Positions 8,072-8,831 of a stretch of DNA of 8,831 bases are shown piece by piece. How positions within the stretch are numbered: the stretch's first letter is position 1; each line of letters begins with the position of its first letter. The position numbers and the translations under genes were made by a program. The DNA lies in contig DFIE01000119.1 of the NCBI GenBank assembly GCA_002372735.1, positions 1 through 8,831 of the forward strand, written 5' to 3'. Source of the stretch: Clostridiales bacterium UBA3705 (GTDB lineage Bacteria > Bacillota_A > Clostridia > Oscillospirales > Oscillospiraceae). Below the pieces are notes generated by a model. It was given only the letters and a program-made list of their open reading frames with translations, was not told the DNA's origin and ran no database searches.

Positions 8072-8596
8072 TTATTTCGGCATGGCCCAGGCGCATTGGT
8101 CTGCCATGCGCTGCCAAAAGTCCTCTTCGGTGCCGTGTTCAAAGCGGGCGGTGTCCAGCACGACGTACTGCTTTTCCCGGGTCCACAGGATGATCCGGTC
8201 GCCAAGGTCAAAGATGGCGCTGATGCTGTCGTAGGGGATTTCGGTCTGTGCCTCCATACCCTCCCGACGGGCGCAGAGGGCGTCCTGGTCAAACAGGACG
8301 GTCACCTCCGGGCTGGGGCCGGAGCCGCTTTCCTCATAGCTGCGGATCTGGCGCTTGGCCTGCTTGCCGGGCTGACGCAGGCCCATAAACAGGTACAGGG
8401 CGGCGGCGACCAGCAAAAAGCCGGAGAAGGGCCCCACCTCGCCCAGCAGCACGATGAGCAGCACGCCGAAGGCGGCCATCAGGCCGGCCCCCAGGTAAAA
8501 GGGCAGCAGATTTTTGCGGAAGATCCGGCCATAGGTCCGGCGCAGGGTTTTTTCGTCCATGACGCAGCGATTGGTGAGGAATTGAGTTGTGCCCAT
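8072..8596 (-). CDS. Small two-helix membrane protein with YcxB-like C-terminal domain
   Basis: A 174-residue protein of unknown function. Residues 1-30 are basic and probably cytoplasmic. Two membrane helices follow at about 31-51 (LPFYLGAGLMAAFGVLLIVL) and 55-73, with a short turn between. A soluble domain then runs over about 95-165 (VTVLFDQDALCARR, IPYDSISAIFDLGDRIILW, YVVLD). This layout resembles YcxB-like proteins of Firmicutes: two helices, then a small beta-rich domain, then a C-terminal DFWQRM-type helix. The start is the ATG at 8596, preceded by GGAGAAGGA with 6 nt spacing (minus strand). Upstream in-frame starts would place the promoter's -10 box inside the gene. It is convergent with the operon and has its own promoter, so no functional link to sugar use is implied. 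Confidence 0.85.
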   Translation of the reverse strand: MGTTQFLTNRCVMDEKTLRRTYGRIFRKNLLPFYLGAGLMAAFGVLLIVLLGEVGPFSGFLLVAAALYLFMGLRQPGKQAKRQIRSYEESGSGPSPEVTVLFDQDALCARREGMEAQTEIPYDSISAIFDLGDRIILWTREKQYVVLDTARFEHGTEEDFWQRMADQCAWAMPK

Positions 8597-8666
8597 AGTG
8601 CATCCTTCTCCGTTTCGGCGGAAACGATTGTGTTCAGTATCCCGAAGCCCGGGTGGTATCAAGAGG

Positions 8667-8695
8667 ATTATACATGATAATCCCGGGAAAGGCAA
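8667..8695 (-). promoter_or_regulatory. Sigma-70-type promoter of the YcxB-like gene, with dyad over the -10
   Basis: On the minus strand, TTGCCT (8695-8690) and a perfect TATAAT (8672-8667) are separated by 17 bp. The start of transcription would be near 8660, giving a leader of about 64 nt. The -10 box is part of an inverted repeat, GGATTAT (8665-8671) and ATAATCC (8677-8683), and CCCGGG occurs on both sides (8648-8653 and 8682-8687). A repressor could bind here, but no regulator can be named. Confidence 0.65.
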
Positions 8696-8699
8696 GGGT

Positions 8700-8748
8700 C
8701 AGTATTCAGTATTCAGTCGTCAGTAGTCAGCGGCCGATAGTCAGCGGC
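8700..8748 (+). repeat. Degenerate 7-bp tandem repeat, CAGTNNT type
   Basis: Seven consecutive heptads can be read: CAGTATT, CAGTATT, CAGTCGT, CAGTAGT, CAGCGGC, CGATAGT, CAGCGGC. The first two are identical, most of the rest keep CAG at the start, and the period is exactly seven. It lies upstream of the YcxB-like gene's promoter and is noncoding on both strands as far as can be seen. The period matches that of the repeat inside the operon (3902-3936), though the unit sequence differs. Confidence 0.6.
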
Positions 8749-8759
8749 CCGAAAGGCCG
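8745..8759. repeat. Small GC hairpin at the right end
   Basis: CGGCC (8745-8749) and GGCCG (8755-8759) are inverted around CGAAA. It directly follows the heptad array and precedes the module shared with the left end. It is part of the intergenic repeat mosaic, with no T-run to make a terminator. Confidence 0.4.
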
Positions 8760-8792
8760 GGTCGCCCATACCACCGGGGTTACGGGATACGC
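8760..8792 (+). repeat. GC-rich intergenic module, right copy
   Basis: This aligns without gaps to 88-120 in the same orientation (24 of 33 identical by hand), with CCACCGGGG at 8771-8779 and CGGGAT at 8783-8788. In the right copy the palindrome lies downstream of the module, whereas in the left copy it lies upstream. The modules are therefore shuffled rather than being one intact element. Confidence 0.45.
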
Positions 8793-8808
8793 AGGCGCCT
8801 CTCCGTAG

Positions 8809-8831
8809 GGGCGGATGCCTTTCATCCGCCC
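8809..8831. repeat. GGGCGGATG/CATCCGCCC palindrome, right copy, cut by window edge
   Basis: GGGCGGATG (8809-8817) and CATCCGCCC (8823-8831) are perfect inverted arms around CCTTT. Another G precedes the left arm at 8808, so the stem may be longer beyond the window. The arms are identical to those at 59-80 while the loops differ. Conserved arms with variable loops are what one expects of a dispersed palindromic repeat family maintained as a structure. Confidence 0.7.

Noticed and set aside
5607..8117. 836-residue minus-strand open frame opposite the rhamnosidase
   Set aside because: It is a shadow of the GH78 gene. It also runs through the bidirectional terminator and has no recognisable motif or ribosome binding site.
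7993..8193. Short Cys-rich plus-strand ORF after the rhamnosidase
   Set aside because: It reads straight through the 14-bp terminator stem and is antisense to the YcxB-like gene. An 8-codon frame at 7989 is too short to support.
7094..8677. 527-residue plus-strand open frame covering the end of the rhamnosidase and the YcxB-like gene
   Set aside because: It crosses the terminator hairpin and overlaps two well-supported genes. Its composition is biased and it has no motifs.
1..8831. CRISPR array, tRNA, insertion sequence or transposase
   Set aside because: No evenly spaced long repeats with unique spacers, no tRNA-like cloverleaf and no transposase or integrase motifs were seen. The repeats at the ends are short intergenic modules without coding content.

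Overview
This 8.8 kb window is GC-rich, with strongly G/C-biased third codon positions. It most resembles a gut Clostridia genome of the Oscillospiraceae/Ruminococcaceae type. That placement is an inference: it rests on the reversed-domain GH3 family known from rumen and gut Clostridia, the strong AAGGAG-type ribosome binding sites, and the GC-rich palindromes and 7-bp tandem repeats between genes. No rRNA or other taxonomic marker is present.

Layout from left to right. Positions 1-193 are noncoding or undecidable and hold a GGGCGGATG/CATCCGCCC palindrome and other GC-rich repeat modules. An AraC-family regulator follows on the minus strand (194-1405). A 180-bp divergent control region (1406-1585) carries a good promoter for the regulator, a candidate promoter for the operon and several dyads. 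A tight three-gene plus-strand operon comes next: a GH3 beta-glucosidase-type enzyme with reversed domain order (1586-3907), a GPH-family sugar/cation symporter (3946-5460) and a GH78 alpha-L-rhamnosidase (5457-7979, overlapping the transporter by 4 bp). A bidirectional intrinsic terminator (8036-8068) separates the operon from a convergent minus-strand gene for a small two-helix membrane protein with a YcxB-like soluble domain (8072-8596), which has its own promoter. The right end (8700-8831) is a noncoding mosaic of heptad repeats, hairpins and a second copy of the left-end palindrome.

The three operon genes make a coherent pathway. A symporter imports a small glycoside. A cytosolic alpha-L-rhamnosidase removes a terminal rhamnose, and a cytosolic beta-glycosidase removes the glucose (or related sugar) beneath it. 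None of the proteins shows a signal peptide, so cleavage should happen inside the cell. Likely substrates are plant rhamnosyl-glucosides such as flavonoid rutinosides or neohesperidosides, or rhamnose-bearing saponins. The divergent AraC-type protein is the likely local regulator. No rhamnose catabolic genes are present in the window.

The most interesting points are the reversed GH3 architecture, the compact rhamno-glucoside import-and-cleave module, a 7-bp repeat that runs through the first gene's stop region into the second gene's ribosome binding site, paired inverted operator-like sites in the divergent promoter region, and related repeat modules at both ends of the locus.
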